The notes: generated from the sequence alone by a model not told the origin. DNA of 5,179 nucleotides from Prevotella sp. (GCA_017442765.1 JAFRZC010000061.1:1-5179); one strand, 5' to 3'; shown: positions 1 to 5,179, numbered from the stretch's first letter. Translations and numbers: made by a program.

Positions 1-630
1 GATGTGCTCGTAGATCTCGTCAGCCAGGACGAAGATGTCGTCATGCTTTAATATAATGTTCGCGAGCGCGCGCAATTCCTCTTTATTATAGACAGAGCCT
101 GTAGGATTGCTGGGCGAGCAGAGGATGAGCAGGCGCGTCTTTGGGGTGATGGCGGCTTCGAGCTGGGCGGCAGTCATCTTGAAGTCCTGCTCGAATCCGG
201 CTCTGACGACGACGGGCGTGCCGCCAGCCAGCTTCACCATCTGCGGATAGCTCACCCAGTAGGGGGCGGGGATGATGACCTCGTCGCCCGGATTGATGAG
301 TGCCATGACGGTGTTGCAGACACTCTGCTTGGCACCGTTCGACACGAGGATTTCTGCGGGTGTGTAGTCGAGCCCGTTCTCCTGTTTCAGCTTTTCGGCG
401 ATGGCTTGGCGCAGGTCGGCATAACCGGGTACGGGCGAGTAGCGCGAGTAGTTCTCGTCGATGGCCTGCTTGGCAGCCGTCTTGATATGGTCGGGCGTGT
501 CGAAATCGGGTTCGCCCACGCTGAGGTTAATCACGTCGATGCCTTGTGCCTTCATCTCTCCGCTTTTCTGCGACATGGCGAGCGTGGCTGACGGCGACAG
601 GCGGTTGAGTCTTTCAGAAAGTCGTTCCAT
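1..630 (-). CDS. aspC: Class I pyridoxal-phosphate aspartate aminotransferase, N-terminal part (cut by left window edge)
   Basis: The reading frame is open from an ATG at 630-628 to base 1 (210 codons, no stop), so the C-terminal half lies outside the window. Aminotransferases of this fold-type I family are cytoplasmic and swap the amino group between aspartate and 2-oxoglutarate. Visible family signatures are LSVGEPDFDTP (residues 36-46), the phosphate-side SNGAKQ (97-102), PAPYWVSYP (121-129, the Trp stacking on the cofactor), SPSNPTG (172-178, the Asn contacting PLP) and LADEIYEH (202-209, Asp204 pairing with the pyridine nitrogen and Tyr207). The PLP-binding lysine would lie beyond the edge and cannot be checked. 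The start is supported by the typical MERLSERLNRL N-terminus, although no Shine-Dalgarno is visible. It lies 51 bp behind ribBA on the same strand with no terminator between, so it is probably cotranscribed. The family is clear; the exact amino-acid preference is inferred. Confidence 0.93.
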   Translation of the reverse strand, partial: MERLSERLNRLSPSATLAMSQKSGEMKAQGIDVINLSVGEPDFDTPDHIKTAAKQAIDENYSRYSPVPGYADLRQAIAEKLKQENGLDYTPAEILVSNGAKQSVCNTVMALINPGDEVIIPAPYWVSYPQMVKLAGGTPVVVRAGFEQDFKMTAAQLEAAITPKTRLLILCSPSNPTGSVYNKEELRALANIILKHDDIFVLADEIYEHI

Positions 631-681
631 AATATGCGGTTTGTCTTTTTTGTTGTTTCGGGGGTATGAGGGGTGCGGAGA

Positions 682-1881
682 TTATTTCAGGTGCAGGGTG
701 TGGCCCATGCGGTCGCGCTTGGTCTTGAGGTAGCGCTCGTTGTAGGGATTGGGGGTGATTTCGATGGGAACGTTCTCCACGATCTCGAGTCCGTAGGCTT
801 CCAATCCCACGCGCTTCACGGGGTTGTTGGTGAGCAGTCGCATCTTGTGCACGCCGAGATGGCGAAGCATCTGTGCGCCGCAGCCGTAGTCGCGCTCGTC
901 GGGTTTGAAGCCGAGATGTACATTGGCATCCACGGTGTCGTAGCCCTCTTCCTGCAGCTTGTAGGCGGCAATCTTGTTCATCAGTCCGATGCCGCGACCT
1001 TCCTGCTGCATATAGACGAGCACGCCTTTCCCCTCGTGCTCGATCATCTGCATGGCCTTATGCAATTGCTCGCCGCAATCGCAGCGCTGGCTGCCGAGGA
1101 TGTCGCCTGTCATGCATGAGGAATGAACACGCACGAGGATGGGTTCGTCTTCCTGCCATGTGCCTTTCACAAGTGCCAGATGCTCGAGTCCGTTCGACTG
1201 CTGGCGGAAGGGGATGAGGCGGAAGTGTCCGTATTCGGTGGGCATATCGACCTCGTCGCCGGCCTCGATGATTGACTCTTTCTGCAGCCGGTAGGCGATG
1301 AGGTCTTTGATGGAGATGATGCGCATGTCCCACTCGCGTGCCATCACCTGCAGCTCGGGCAGACGTGCCATCGTTCCGTCCTCGTTCATGATTTCCATGA
1401 GTGCGCCGGCGGGATAGAGCCCGGCCAGTCGGCAGAGGTCGATGGCGGCCTCGGTGTGGCCGGAGCGTCGCAGCACGCCGTTGTCCTGTGCGTAGAGCGG
1501 GTTGATGTGTCCGGGACGGCCGAAGGTCTCGGGCCGCGACGCGGGGTCGGCCAGTGCGCGTATGGTTGCCGCACGGTCGTGGGCGGAGACACCGGTGGTG
1601 CAGCCTTCGAGCTTGTCGATGGTGACGGTAAAGGGTGTGCCGAGCACAGAGGTGTTGTCGCTCACCTGATGGGGCAGGTCGAGCTCTTCGCAGCGCGAGA
1701 GGGTGATGGGCGCGCAGAGCACGCCACGCGCGTTCTTGAGCATGAAGTTCACTTTCTCGGCCGTAATCTTCTCGGCGGCAATAATGAGGTCGCCCTCGTT
1801 TTCGCGGTCCTCGTCGTCAACGACAATGACGAATTTGCCCTGGCGGAAGTCTTCGATGGCTTGTTCTATCTGTTTGAACAT
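682..1881 (-). CDS. ribBA: Bifunctional 3,4-dihydroxy-2-butanone-4-phosphate synthase / GTP cyclohydrolase II
   Basis: This 399-residue cytoplasmic enzyme fuses both entry steps of riboflavin synthesis. The RibB half (about 1-200) converts ribulose 5-phosphate to dihydroxybutanone phosphate. It carries the acidic loop [11 protein letters not shown] (22-32), [10 protein letters not shown] (97-106) and GHTEAAIDL (141-149). The RibA half (about 205-399) opens GTP to the pyrimidine precursor. It has the zinc ligands Cys256, Cys267 and Cys269 in [18 protein letters not shown], the loop QQEGRGIGL (292-300), and Asp328/Arg330 in DERDYG, aligning with E. coli RibA Asp126/Arg128 at a constant offset of 202. 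All expected catalytic residues seen by eye are present in both halves, so both activities are likely retained. Length is normal for RibBA. It sits 42 bp after the permease and 51 bp before the aminotransferase. No FMN riboswitch fits in the 42-bp leader, so regulation is probably at the operon promoter. The start lacks a clear Shine-Dalgarno, as is usual in Bacteroidota. Confidence 0.97.
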   Translation of the reverse strand: MFKQIEQAIEDFRQGKFVIVVDDEDRENEGDLIIAAEKITAEKVNFMLKNARGVLCAPITLSRCEELDLPHQVSDNTSVLGTPFTVTIDKLEGCTTGVSAHDRAATIRALADPASRPETFGRPGHINPLYAQDNGVLRRSGHTEAAIDLCRLAGLYPAGALMEIMNEDGTMARLPELQVMAREWDMRIISIKDLIAYRLQKESIIEAGDEVDMPTEYGHFRLIPFRQQSNGLEHLALVKGTWQEDEPILVRVHSSCMTGDILGSQRCDCGEQLHKAMQMIEHEGKGVLVYMQQEGRGIGLMNKIAAYKLQEEGYDTVDANVHLGFKPDERDYGCGAQMLRHLGVHKMRLLTNNPVKRVGLEAYGLEIVENVPIEITPNPYNERYLKTKRDRMGHTLHLK

Positions 1882-1923
1882 GTTGCTTGTTGATGTGGTT
1901 ACACCTTATTATATATAAACACT

Positions 1924-3834
1924 TTATTTGTTATCGCTATGTGTATGTGCTATGCGCTGTATGATATTGCTGTTCGTGCGTTGTATGGCATGGAGGTCTC
2001 TGAGCAGTCGCAGGCGGAACCGCCACATGCGCAGATAGAGGAACGCGCCGACGGGCAGCAGCACGGCTGCGGCGATGTTCAGCCACCGTCGCTCGAAGGG
2101 TCGCGTGTGGGCTTTCGTGGCGAGGACGGGGTAGTGGTTGAGCTCGCCGATGATAACCTTGTCGCGGGTGTTGCCGAGGTCGTTGATGATGGCTTCGAGC
2201 TGGTCGCTGATGCGCTCTATGTCGTGGTCGGGCTCGTAGCGGAAGAAGGTCTTGACGACGTTGGGCGGAGTCTTCAGCCGGTGTGCCGTCTCGTAGCGCC
2301 TCGCGTCCTCGCTGATGGCGGCGAGCTGCTCGGCATCGTGGCGGTAGTCGGGGTCGTTGATGATGACTTCCTTTCCGCCCACGTGGTGTTTCTGCCGGAG
2401 TCCGAGCAGCCGCATGAGCATGTTACGGTAGAGGTCGATGTTGAACACCACCGAGTCGTTGTTGGCCTTATAGGTGATGAAGGCGGAGAGCGGTATGAGC
2501 ACGGCGGGTGCGATGCTCATGCCGAACCAGATGGGCCACATGCCGCCACGTGACATGCGGTAGCCCGTGTTCTCGAGGATATAGTAGAGGATATAGACGA
2601 GCACGGCGATGATGACGGGCACACCGAGCCCTCCCTTCCGGATGATGGCGCCGAGCGGTGCGCCGATGAAGAAAAAGATGATGCAGAGCAAGGCGCGGTT
2701 GTAGATACGTATGGCCTCAATCTTGTGCTGCCGGATGATTTTGTCGCCGTCACTGGTGATGAGGGCCTTGAACTCGAGGTCGCTGAGTTGCTGCTGCACT
2801 TTCGAGAGCGCGGCTGCCGAGGCGCTGCGCCGTTGCTCGGGCGTGGCCTTGGCATATGCCGAGTCAATATTGAACTCCGGCCTGTGTCCGGCCTTGACGG
2901 CGGCAATGGAGTCGGCACGTGTGGTGCTGGGGATGAAGTAGGCGTTGCGGCGCGCCTCGGCCAGATAGTTGCGTCCGATGCTGTCATAGACGGCGGTGAG
3001 CGAGTCGCCGTCGTGGTGCAGCTGGCTCAGTCCCTTGGCCTTGGCGTTGCCCGTGAGCAGCGAGGCGTCGGTCAGGCTCAGGTCGTCGTTGTATTCGATG
3101 ATGATGCGCTTCGAGGTGAACGACTCGCGGCGATAGGGCACGGCGGCGCTTCCCATGAGCTCCTGCGACTGCATGTTCTCGAACCACTCGCCGCTCCACA
3201 GCGAGAGCATGAGGTGCTGCTTGTCGGCGGTGGACTGGAGCATACCCGAGTCGGCCAGGATGATGGCCTGGTCCTCGTAGCTGCCGGTCATACGGTAGAT
3301 CATGATGCCGTAGAGCTTGCCCGTCTCCATGTTTTTCTCCTGCACATAGAGGTTGGAGCCTGGTATGCCGTCGTAGAAGATGCCCTCGGGTATCTCCAGC
3401 TCGGGGCTCTTCTGCTTCATGGCCAGCATGAGCTGAGCCATCTTCATGTTGGCGGCAGGCCCCACCTTGTTCTGGAAATAGAACGACACGAGGGCGATGA
3501 CAACCGACGTGATGATGAGCGAGCGGAAGGTCTGCATGAGCGAGATGCCCGCCGACTTGATGGCGGTGAGCTCGCTGCTCTCGCCGAGGTTTCCGAAGGC
3601 GATGAGCGAGGCCAGCAGAATGCTCAGCGGAAAGGCCTCGGGCATGAGCACAAGGCTCATGTAGCCGAAGAACTCCGCCAGCACGTCCATCGTGAGCCCC
3701 TTGCCGATGAGCATGTCGATGTATTTCCACACGAACTGCATCATCAGCACGAAAAGGCTGACGACGAATGTGCCCACAAAAAGCAGGGCAAACTGCCGGA
3801 AGATGAAGATGTCTAACTTCTTGATGCGGAACAT
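1924..3834 (-). CDS. LptF/LptG (YjgP/YjgQ) family permease with extra C-terminal domain
   Basis: This is an inner-membrane permease subunit of the kind that, with the LptB ATPase, extracts lipopolysaccharide and passes it to the periplasmic bridge. From Met at 3834 it has 636 residues. Hydrophobic segments lie at about 13-33, 59-81 and 104-122. A large soluble region, presumably the periplasmic jellyroll, fills 125-375, followed by membrane segments at about 380-398, 404-421 and 433-455. GESSELTAIKSAGIS (84-98) matches the cytoplasmic coupling-helix motif. Beyond the canonical six helices there is a charged region (about 460-580) and a seventh hydrophobic segment (584-602), so the protein is far longer than E. 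coli LptF/LptG (about 360). Length and tail fit the long Bacteroidota members. I chose the start at 3834, which has AGGA about 10 bases upstream. An in-frame TTG at 3882 would lie at or before the predicted transcription start. LptF and LptG cannot be told apart here. It appears to lead the operon with ribBA and aspC. Confidence 0.93.
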   Translation of the reverse strand: MFRIKKLDIFIFRQFALLFVGTFVVSLFVLMMQFVWKYIDMLIGKGLTMDVLAEFFGYMSLVLMPEAFPLSILLASLIAFGNLGESSELTAIKSAGISLMQTFRSLIITSVVIALVSFYFQNKVGPAANMKMAQLMLAMKQKSPELEIPEGIFYDGIPGSNLYVQEKNMETGKLYGIMIYRMTGSYEDQAIILADSGMLQSTADKQHLMLSLWSGEWFENMQSQELMGSAAVPYRRESFTSKRIIIEYNDDLSLTDASLLTGNAKAKGLSQLHHDGDSLTAVYDSIGRNYLAEARRNAYFIPSTTRADSIAAVKAGHRPEFNIDSAYAKATPEQRRSASAAALSKVQQQLSDLEFKALITSDGDKIIRQHKIEAIRIYNRALLCIIFFFIGAPLGAIIRKGGLGVPVIIAVLVYILYYILENTGYRMSRGGMWPIWFGMSIAPAVLIPLSAFITYKANNDSVVFNIDLYRNMLMRLLGLRQKHHVGGKEVIINDPDYRHDAEQLAAISEDARRYETAHRLKTPPNVVKTFFRYEPDHDIERISDQLEAIINDLGNTRDKVIIGELNHYPVLATKAHTRPFERRWLNIAAAVLLPVGAFLYLRMWRFRLRLLRDLHAIQRTNSNIIQRIAHTHSDNK

Positions 3835-3886
3835 GACTGCTCGTTTCCTGTATGTCTTGGTTCGCGCATGGGCGCGTAACAATCTG

Positions 3887-3894
3887 CAAAATTA
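3887..3894 (-). promoter_or_regulatory. Probable promoter -7 box of the permease-ribBA-aspC operon
   Basis: Read leftward on the minus strand, the sequence is TAATTTTG, a full match to the Bacteroidota -7 consensus TAnnTTTG. Transcription would begin roughly at 3878-3882, giving a leader of about 45 bases before the ATG at 3834. No convincing TTTG -33 box is seen at a spacing of 19-21 bp. The position also argues against the in-frame TTG at 3882 as a start codon. Confidence 0.6.
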
Positions 3895-3984
3895 GCATAA
3901 ATATTTCAGAAACGGTGCGTTTTTGCCTTTTTTTATGGTTTTTAAGTATTCCGATGCCCATTTCCGAATGTTCAATACGTGAAC

Positions 3985-4028
3985 AAAAAAAGCGAAAAGT
4001 GTTAAATTCCGGAAAGAATTTAACACTT
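3985..4028 (-). terminator. Strong hairpin with U-rich tail, likely minus-strand intrinsic terminator
   Basis: AAGTGTTAAATTC at 3997-4009 pairs perfectly with GAATTTAACACTT at 4016-4028 (13 bp) across the six-base loop CGGAAA. Read on the minus strand, the stem is followed by TTCGC and seven T residues (3991-3985), the layout of an intrinsic terminator. The stem is A+T-rich. It lies about 90 bp before the permease -7 box, so it would stop transcription arriving from the START-like gene or from the array region and insulate the operon. On the plus strand there is no T tract after it. Confidence 0.6.
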
Positions 4029-4092
4029 ACGATTTGTCATAAATAGTGCGGAAACCACCCGTTTCTCATCCCTTTCACACCTCTTCCACCCT

Positions 4093-4234
4093 TCACTTTT
4101 CGCTTTCTACTCCTGAAAGGTATATGTTTCACCTCCCGAAAGACGGTCTTTCTCACACCAAAAGACGGTCTTTCGCACCGCGAAACATATATGTCTCAGA
4201 GCCGAGAGATATATCTTTCGGAAACGAAAAGTGA
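4093..4234. repeat. 10-bp inverted repeat framing the palindrome array
   Basis: TCACTTTTCG at 4093-4102 and its exact reverse complement CGAAAAGTGA at 4225-4234 bracket the five-palindrome array with a 122-bp interior. The nine-base core CGAAAAGTG also occurs at 3993-4001, where it overlaps the base of the terminator-like hairpin. The three copies are therefore in plus, minus, plus orientation within about 240 bp. They could be element ends, protein sites, or remnants of the same repeat family as the array. No target-site duplication is obvious. Confidence 0.6.
4115..4219. repeat. Phased array of five short palindromes, 22-bp period
   Basis: Five 15-16-base units share a GAAA...TTTC frame and are self-complementary or nearly so: 4115-4130 (GAAAGGTATATGTTTC, imperfect), 4138-4152 (GAAAGACGGTCTTTC), 4160-4174 (AAAAGACGGTCTTTC), 4182-4197 (GAAACATATATGTCTC) and 4204-4219 (GAGAGATATATCTTTC, whose pairing extends to CCGA/TCGG at 4202-4221). 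Centres fall at 4122.5, 4145, 4167, 4189.5 and 4211.5, with spacers of 7, 7, 7 and 6 bases. Units two and three share an exact 14-mer; the others differ inside but keep symmetry, suggesting selection on symmetry rather than recent duplication. The spacing is about two helical turns, so the units would face one side of the DNA. Function is unknown; dimeric-regulator sites, RNA hairpins, or a dispersed Bacteroidales intergenic repeat are all possible. Confidence 0.8.
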
Positions 4235-4334
4235 GAAAGGAGAAACGGGAAGATGGTCATAACGCTCATTCTCAGAACGTTAGAGAATTGTAGAAAAAGA
4301 GGCGTTTTTTCTGACAGAATGACACCTCGCCACG

Positions 4335-4361
4335 AAAAAGCCGGAAAATGGCGATTTCGGC
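4335..4361 (-). terminator. Probable intrinsic terminator of the START-like gene
   Basis: Read on the minus strand, GCCGAAA (4361-4355) pairs with TTTCCGGC (4347-4340) with one bulged C and a seven-base loop, followed at once by TTTTT (4339-4335). The stem begins 41 bases after the stop codon at 4403. A smaller A+T-only hairpin, GTTAAAA at 4384-4390 against TTTTAAC at 4394-4400, sits between the stop codon and this one and may add to it. Confidence 0.6.
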
Positions 4362-4402
4362 GACGGCGTGAAATGTTAAAAGCGTTAAAAATCTTTTAAC
4401 CT

Positions 4403-4801
4403 TTACAGCCCTGTCGTGGTGTGCAGGCGCTCGAGGTTGTCGGCCCAGAGGTCGCGGAGCGACTCTTCCTCCTCGGGCTCGGCAAAGTCGATGATGGTCA
4501 GGATGAAGTCACCCGTGAGCTCACTCTTCTCCATCATCAGCTCGATGTAGGCGTGCGCGTCTTCCTCGTCGTCCCAGCGGAAGCGGATGCGCCGGTTTTT
4601 CGCCTTTCCCGTGATGGTGGCATGGCGTATCTCGTGGTGGCTCCACGTCTCGCCCCACGTCAGCGTGAGCTTGTCGCCGTCCTGACGGACATCGTCGGCC
4701 AGCCAGCGCGACAGTCCCTCGGCCGTGCTGATGAGATTCCAGATGATGCCCTGTGAGTTGCACCGCAGCTCGTGGTCGATGCGTATTTGTTGTTTACTCA
4801 T
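4403..4801 (-). CDS. START-like (SRPBCC superfamily) domain protein, 132 residues
   Basis: This is a small cytoplasmic, acidic, single-domain protein of the START-like type common in Bacteroidota, related in fold to the AHSA1/polyketide-cyclase proteins that bind a hydrophobic ligand in a helix-grip cavity. No ligand or reaction is known from the sequence. Supporting pattern: an N-terminal strand (residues 5-12), SQGIIWNLISTAEGLSRWLADD (16-37, the helix and Trp-Leu-Ala-Asp-Asp turn typical of the family), alternating strands around LTLTWGETW (45-53), RIRFRWDDEED (71-81), AYIELMMEKSELTGDFILTIIDFAEPEE (84-111) and a C-terminal helix SLRDLWADNLERLHTTTGL (114-132). I set the start at Met 4801, since an in-frame ATG at 4882 adds 27 residues lying upstream of the predicted transcription start and without family character. 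There is no strong Shine-Dalgarno. It is divergent from the tRNA gene and appears monocistronic. Confidence 0.85.
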   Translation of the reverse strand: MSKQQIRIDHELRCNSQGIIWNLISTAEGLSRWLADDVRQDGDKLTLTWGETWSHHEIRHATITGKAKNRRIRFRWDDEEDAHAYIELMMEKSELTGDFILTIIDFAEPEEEESLRDLWADNLERLHTTTGL

Positions 4802-4825
4802 GCTCTTATTTAGGTTTTTACTCGG

Positions 4826-4856
4826 CAAAAGTAGTAAAAAAGTTTGAAACAAGAAA
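4826..4856 (-). promoter_or_regulatory. Probable promoter of the START-like gene
   Basis: On the minus strand TACTTTTG (4833-4826) matches the TAnnTTTG -7 box in full. TTTC at 4856-4853, one base off TTTG, lies 19 bp upstream in the -33 position. The ATG at 4801 is 24 bases past the box, giving a short leader. This placement supports the 4801 start over the ATG at 4882. Confidence 0.6.
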
Positions 4857-4873
4857 AATTTTGACTGTATTTT

Positions 4874-4904
4874 TTTGCGCAATCGAATTTTTATATTACC
4901 TTTG
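4874..4904 (+). promoter_or_regulatory. Promoter of the tRNA gene, full Bacteroidota consensus
   Basis: TTTG at 4874-4877 and TACCTTTG at 4897-4904 are separated by exactly 19 bp, matching both boxes of the Bacteroidota housekeeping promoter. Transcription should begin near 4910-4912, about 15 bases before the mature tRNA 5' end. It is back to back with the promoter of the START-like gene, the two -7 boxes being 63 bp apart. Confidence 0.85.
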
Positions 4905-4925
4905 CACCCGCTTAATGAAAATCGG

Positions 4926-4999
4926 GGCGGGATAGCTCAGTTGGTTAGAGCGTCGGATTCATAATCCGGAGGTCGAGGGTTCGGGTCCCTCTCCCGCTA
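4926..4999 (+). tRNA. tRNA with CAT anticodon (probably elongator tRNA-Met)
   Basis: A complete 74-base cloverleaf can be drawn. The acceptor stem is GGCGGGA (4926-4932) with TCCCGCT (4992-4998), a G-U pair first. The D stem is GCTC/GAGC (4935-4938, 4948-4951). The anticodon stem is TCGGA/TCCGG (4953-4957, 4965-4969) with loop TTCATAA and anticodon CAT at 4960-4962. The variable loop is AGGTC, and the T stem is GAGGG/CCCTC (4975-4979, 4987-4991). The discriminator is A4999, and CCA is not encoded. It is not the initiator: there is no run of three G-C pairs at the base of the anticodon loop and pair 1-72 is formed. Elongator Met is favoured, but tRNA-Ile with a lysidine-modified CAT anticodon cannot be excluded by eye. 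Oddity: the T loop is TTCGGGT, so the nearly universal A58 is G. Confidence 0.95.
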
Positions 5000-5066
5000 C
5001 GAATAAAATGTCTGTCTTGACGGCAGACATTTTATTCGTTATGCGAGAATAATTTTTCTCCTTTTT
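4999..5066 (+). terminator. Inverted repeat abutting the tRNA, likely terminator/processing hairpin
   Basis: Bases 4999-5014 (ACGAATAAAATGTCTG) pair perfectly over 16 bp with 5024-5039. Two more pairs (T5015-G5023, C5016-G5022) leave a five-base loop TTGAC. A second, weaker hairpin, GAGAA (5045-5049) with TTCTC (5056-5060), follows and runs into CTTTTT (5061-5066). The first hairpin starts at the tRNA discriminator base, so it may also define the 3' end for RNase processing. It has no T tract of its own; termination may depend on the T-rich stretch after the second hairpin. Confidence 0.65.
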
Positions 5067-5090
5067 ATATTTTATATCAGAAAATTGTTG

Positions 5091-5098
5091 TAACTTTG
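5091..5098 (+). promoter_or_regulatory. Probable -7 box upstream of purH
   Basis: TAACTTTG matches TAnnTTTG in full, 33 bases before the ATG at 5132. The -33 region at 19-21 bp spacing is only A+T-rich, with no TTTG. No PurR-like operator or purine riboswitch was recognised in the short leader. Confidence 0.65.
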
Positions 5099-5131
5099 CA
5101 CACTCAAAACATAAAAAGCGATTGTCACGTT

Positions 5132-5179
5132 ATGGAGGCAACAAGGAAAATCAACACGGCACTGGTGTCGGTGTTCCAC
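5132..5179 (+). CDS. purH: Probable bifunctional AICAR formyltransferase/IMP cyclohydrolase, first 16 codons (cut by right edge)
   Basis: From ATG at 5132 the frame reads MEATRKINTALVSVFH to the window end with no stop. The stretch KINTALVSVFH closely resembles the start of the IMP cyclohydrolase (MGS-like) domain of PurH, where a first strand of the type ALISVxxK opens the protein. PurH catalyses the last two steps of de novo IMP synthesis in the cytoplasm. The call rests on 16 residues plus the well-placed TAnnTTTG box, so it is moderately sure. No Shine-Dalgarno is visible in the A-rich leader. The gene is separated from the tRNA by a terminator-like hairpin and seems to have its own promoter. 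Confidence 0.65.
   Translation, partial: MEATRKINTALVSVFH

Larger units (their letters stand above)
3895..4402. other. 508-bp intergenic region without a convincing gene
   Basis: This stretch lies downstream of the START-like gene and upstream of the permease operon, both on the minus strand. Short open frames cross it (for example 4046-4234 on the plus strand), but they run through the palindrome array, lack ribosome binding sites and show no recognisable protein pattern. What it does hold is structural: a T-tailed 13-bp hairpin near 4010, a phased array of five palindromes at 4115-4219, three copies of the 9-mer CGAAAAGTG in alternating orientation, a second T-tailed hairpin near 4350, and an A+T-only hairpin just after the START-like stop codon. 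No full TAnnTTTG box was found inside 4000-4400 on either strand, so an independent transcript from here is not supported by a promoter. Confidence 0.7.

Noticed and set aside
406..1119. Plus-strand open frames across the aspC/ribBA boundary
   Set aside because: They overlap two well-supported minus-strand enzymes and have no recognisable motifs or promoter.
1882..1923. FMN riboswitch ahead of ribBA
   Set aside because: The 42-bp gap is too short for the aptamer and shows none of its conserved segments.
2725..3816. 363-codon plus-strand open frame antisense to the permease gene
   Set aside because: It is a shadow of the G+C-rich minus-strand gene. Its translation is a Val/Gly/His/Glu-rich string without domain pattern, while the minus strand shows clear membrane segments and LptF/LptG motifs.
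3835..3882. TTG start extending the permease by 16 residues
   Set aside because: The codon lies at or before the predicted transcription start, and the extension is basic and unlike the family N-terminus; the ATG at 3834 has AGGA upstream and begins MFRIKKLDIFIFRQF, as expected.
4115..4219. Short CRISPR array
   Set aside because: Repeats are 15-16 bases and differ in their cores, the 6-7-base gaps are far too short to be spacers, and no cas gene is present.
4046..4234. 62-codon plus-strand open frame in the intergenic region
   Set aside because: It runs straight through the palindrome array, has no ribosome binding site and no protein-like pattern.
4802..4882. 27-residue N-terminal extension of the START-like protein
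   Set aside because: It lies across the -7 box and upstream of the likely transcription start; the family domain begins just after Met 4801.
4926..5039. tRNA-associated integration site
   Set aside because: No integrase gene lies next to the tRNA and no repeat of its 3' end was seen in the window; the inverted repeat is better read as a terminator or processing hairpin.

Overview
The window looks like a chromosomal housekeeping segment from a member of the Bacteroidota, most likely order Bacteroidales and possibly Prevotella-like. Four promoters fit the Bacteroidota sigma-ABfr pattern (a TAnnTTTG -7 box, in one case with a TTTG -33 box 19 bp upstream). Shine-Dalgarno sequences are weak or absent, coding regions are G+C-rich while intergenic DNA is A+T-rich, the tRNA gene has no encoded CCA, and the proteins resemble Bacteroidales families (a long LptF/LptG permease, a fused RibBA and a START-like protein). 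The genus call is inference.

Left part (1-3900, minus strand): three closely spaced genes read leftward, an LptF/LptG-family permease (3834-1924), ribBA (1881-682) and the N-terminal 210 codons of a class I aspartate aminotransferase that runs off the left edge (630-1). Gaps are 42 and 51 bp with no visible terminator, so they probably form one operon led by a TAATTTTG box at 3894-3887. The operon would link lipopolysaccharide export, the two entry steps of riboflavin synthesis and aspartate transamination; no functional link between these jobs is evident from the sequence.

Middle (3895-4402): about 500 bp without a convincing gene, and the least ordinary part of the window. It holds five short palindromes centred every 22-22.5 bp (4115-4219), framed by an inverted 10-mer whose 9-nt core occurs three times in alternating orientation, plus two minus-strand hairpins followed by T-rich tracts that look like intrinsic terminators.

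Right part (4403-5179): a 132-residue START-like protein on the minus strand is transcribed divergently from a CAT-anticodon tRNA gene on the plus strand. The tRNA ends directly in a 16-bp perfect inverted repeat that probably terminates or processes the transcript. A further TAnnTTTG box then leads into the first 16 codons of what is probably purH (purine biosynthesis), cut by the right edge.

No mobile element, CRISPR array, defence gene or riboswitch was seen. The only candidate for something undescribed is the phased palindrome array.
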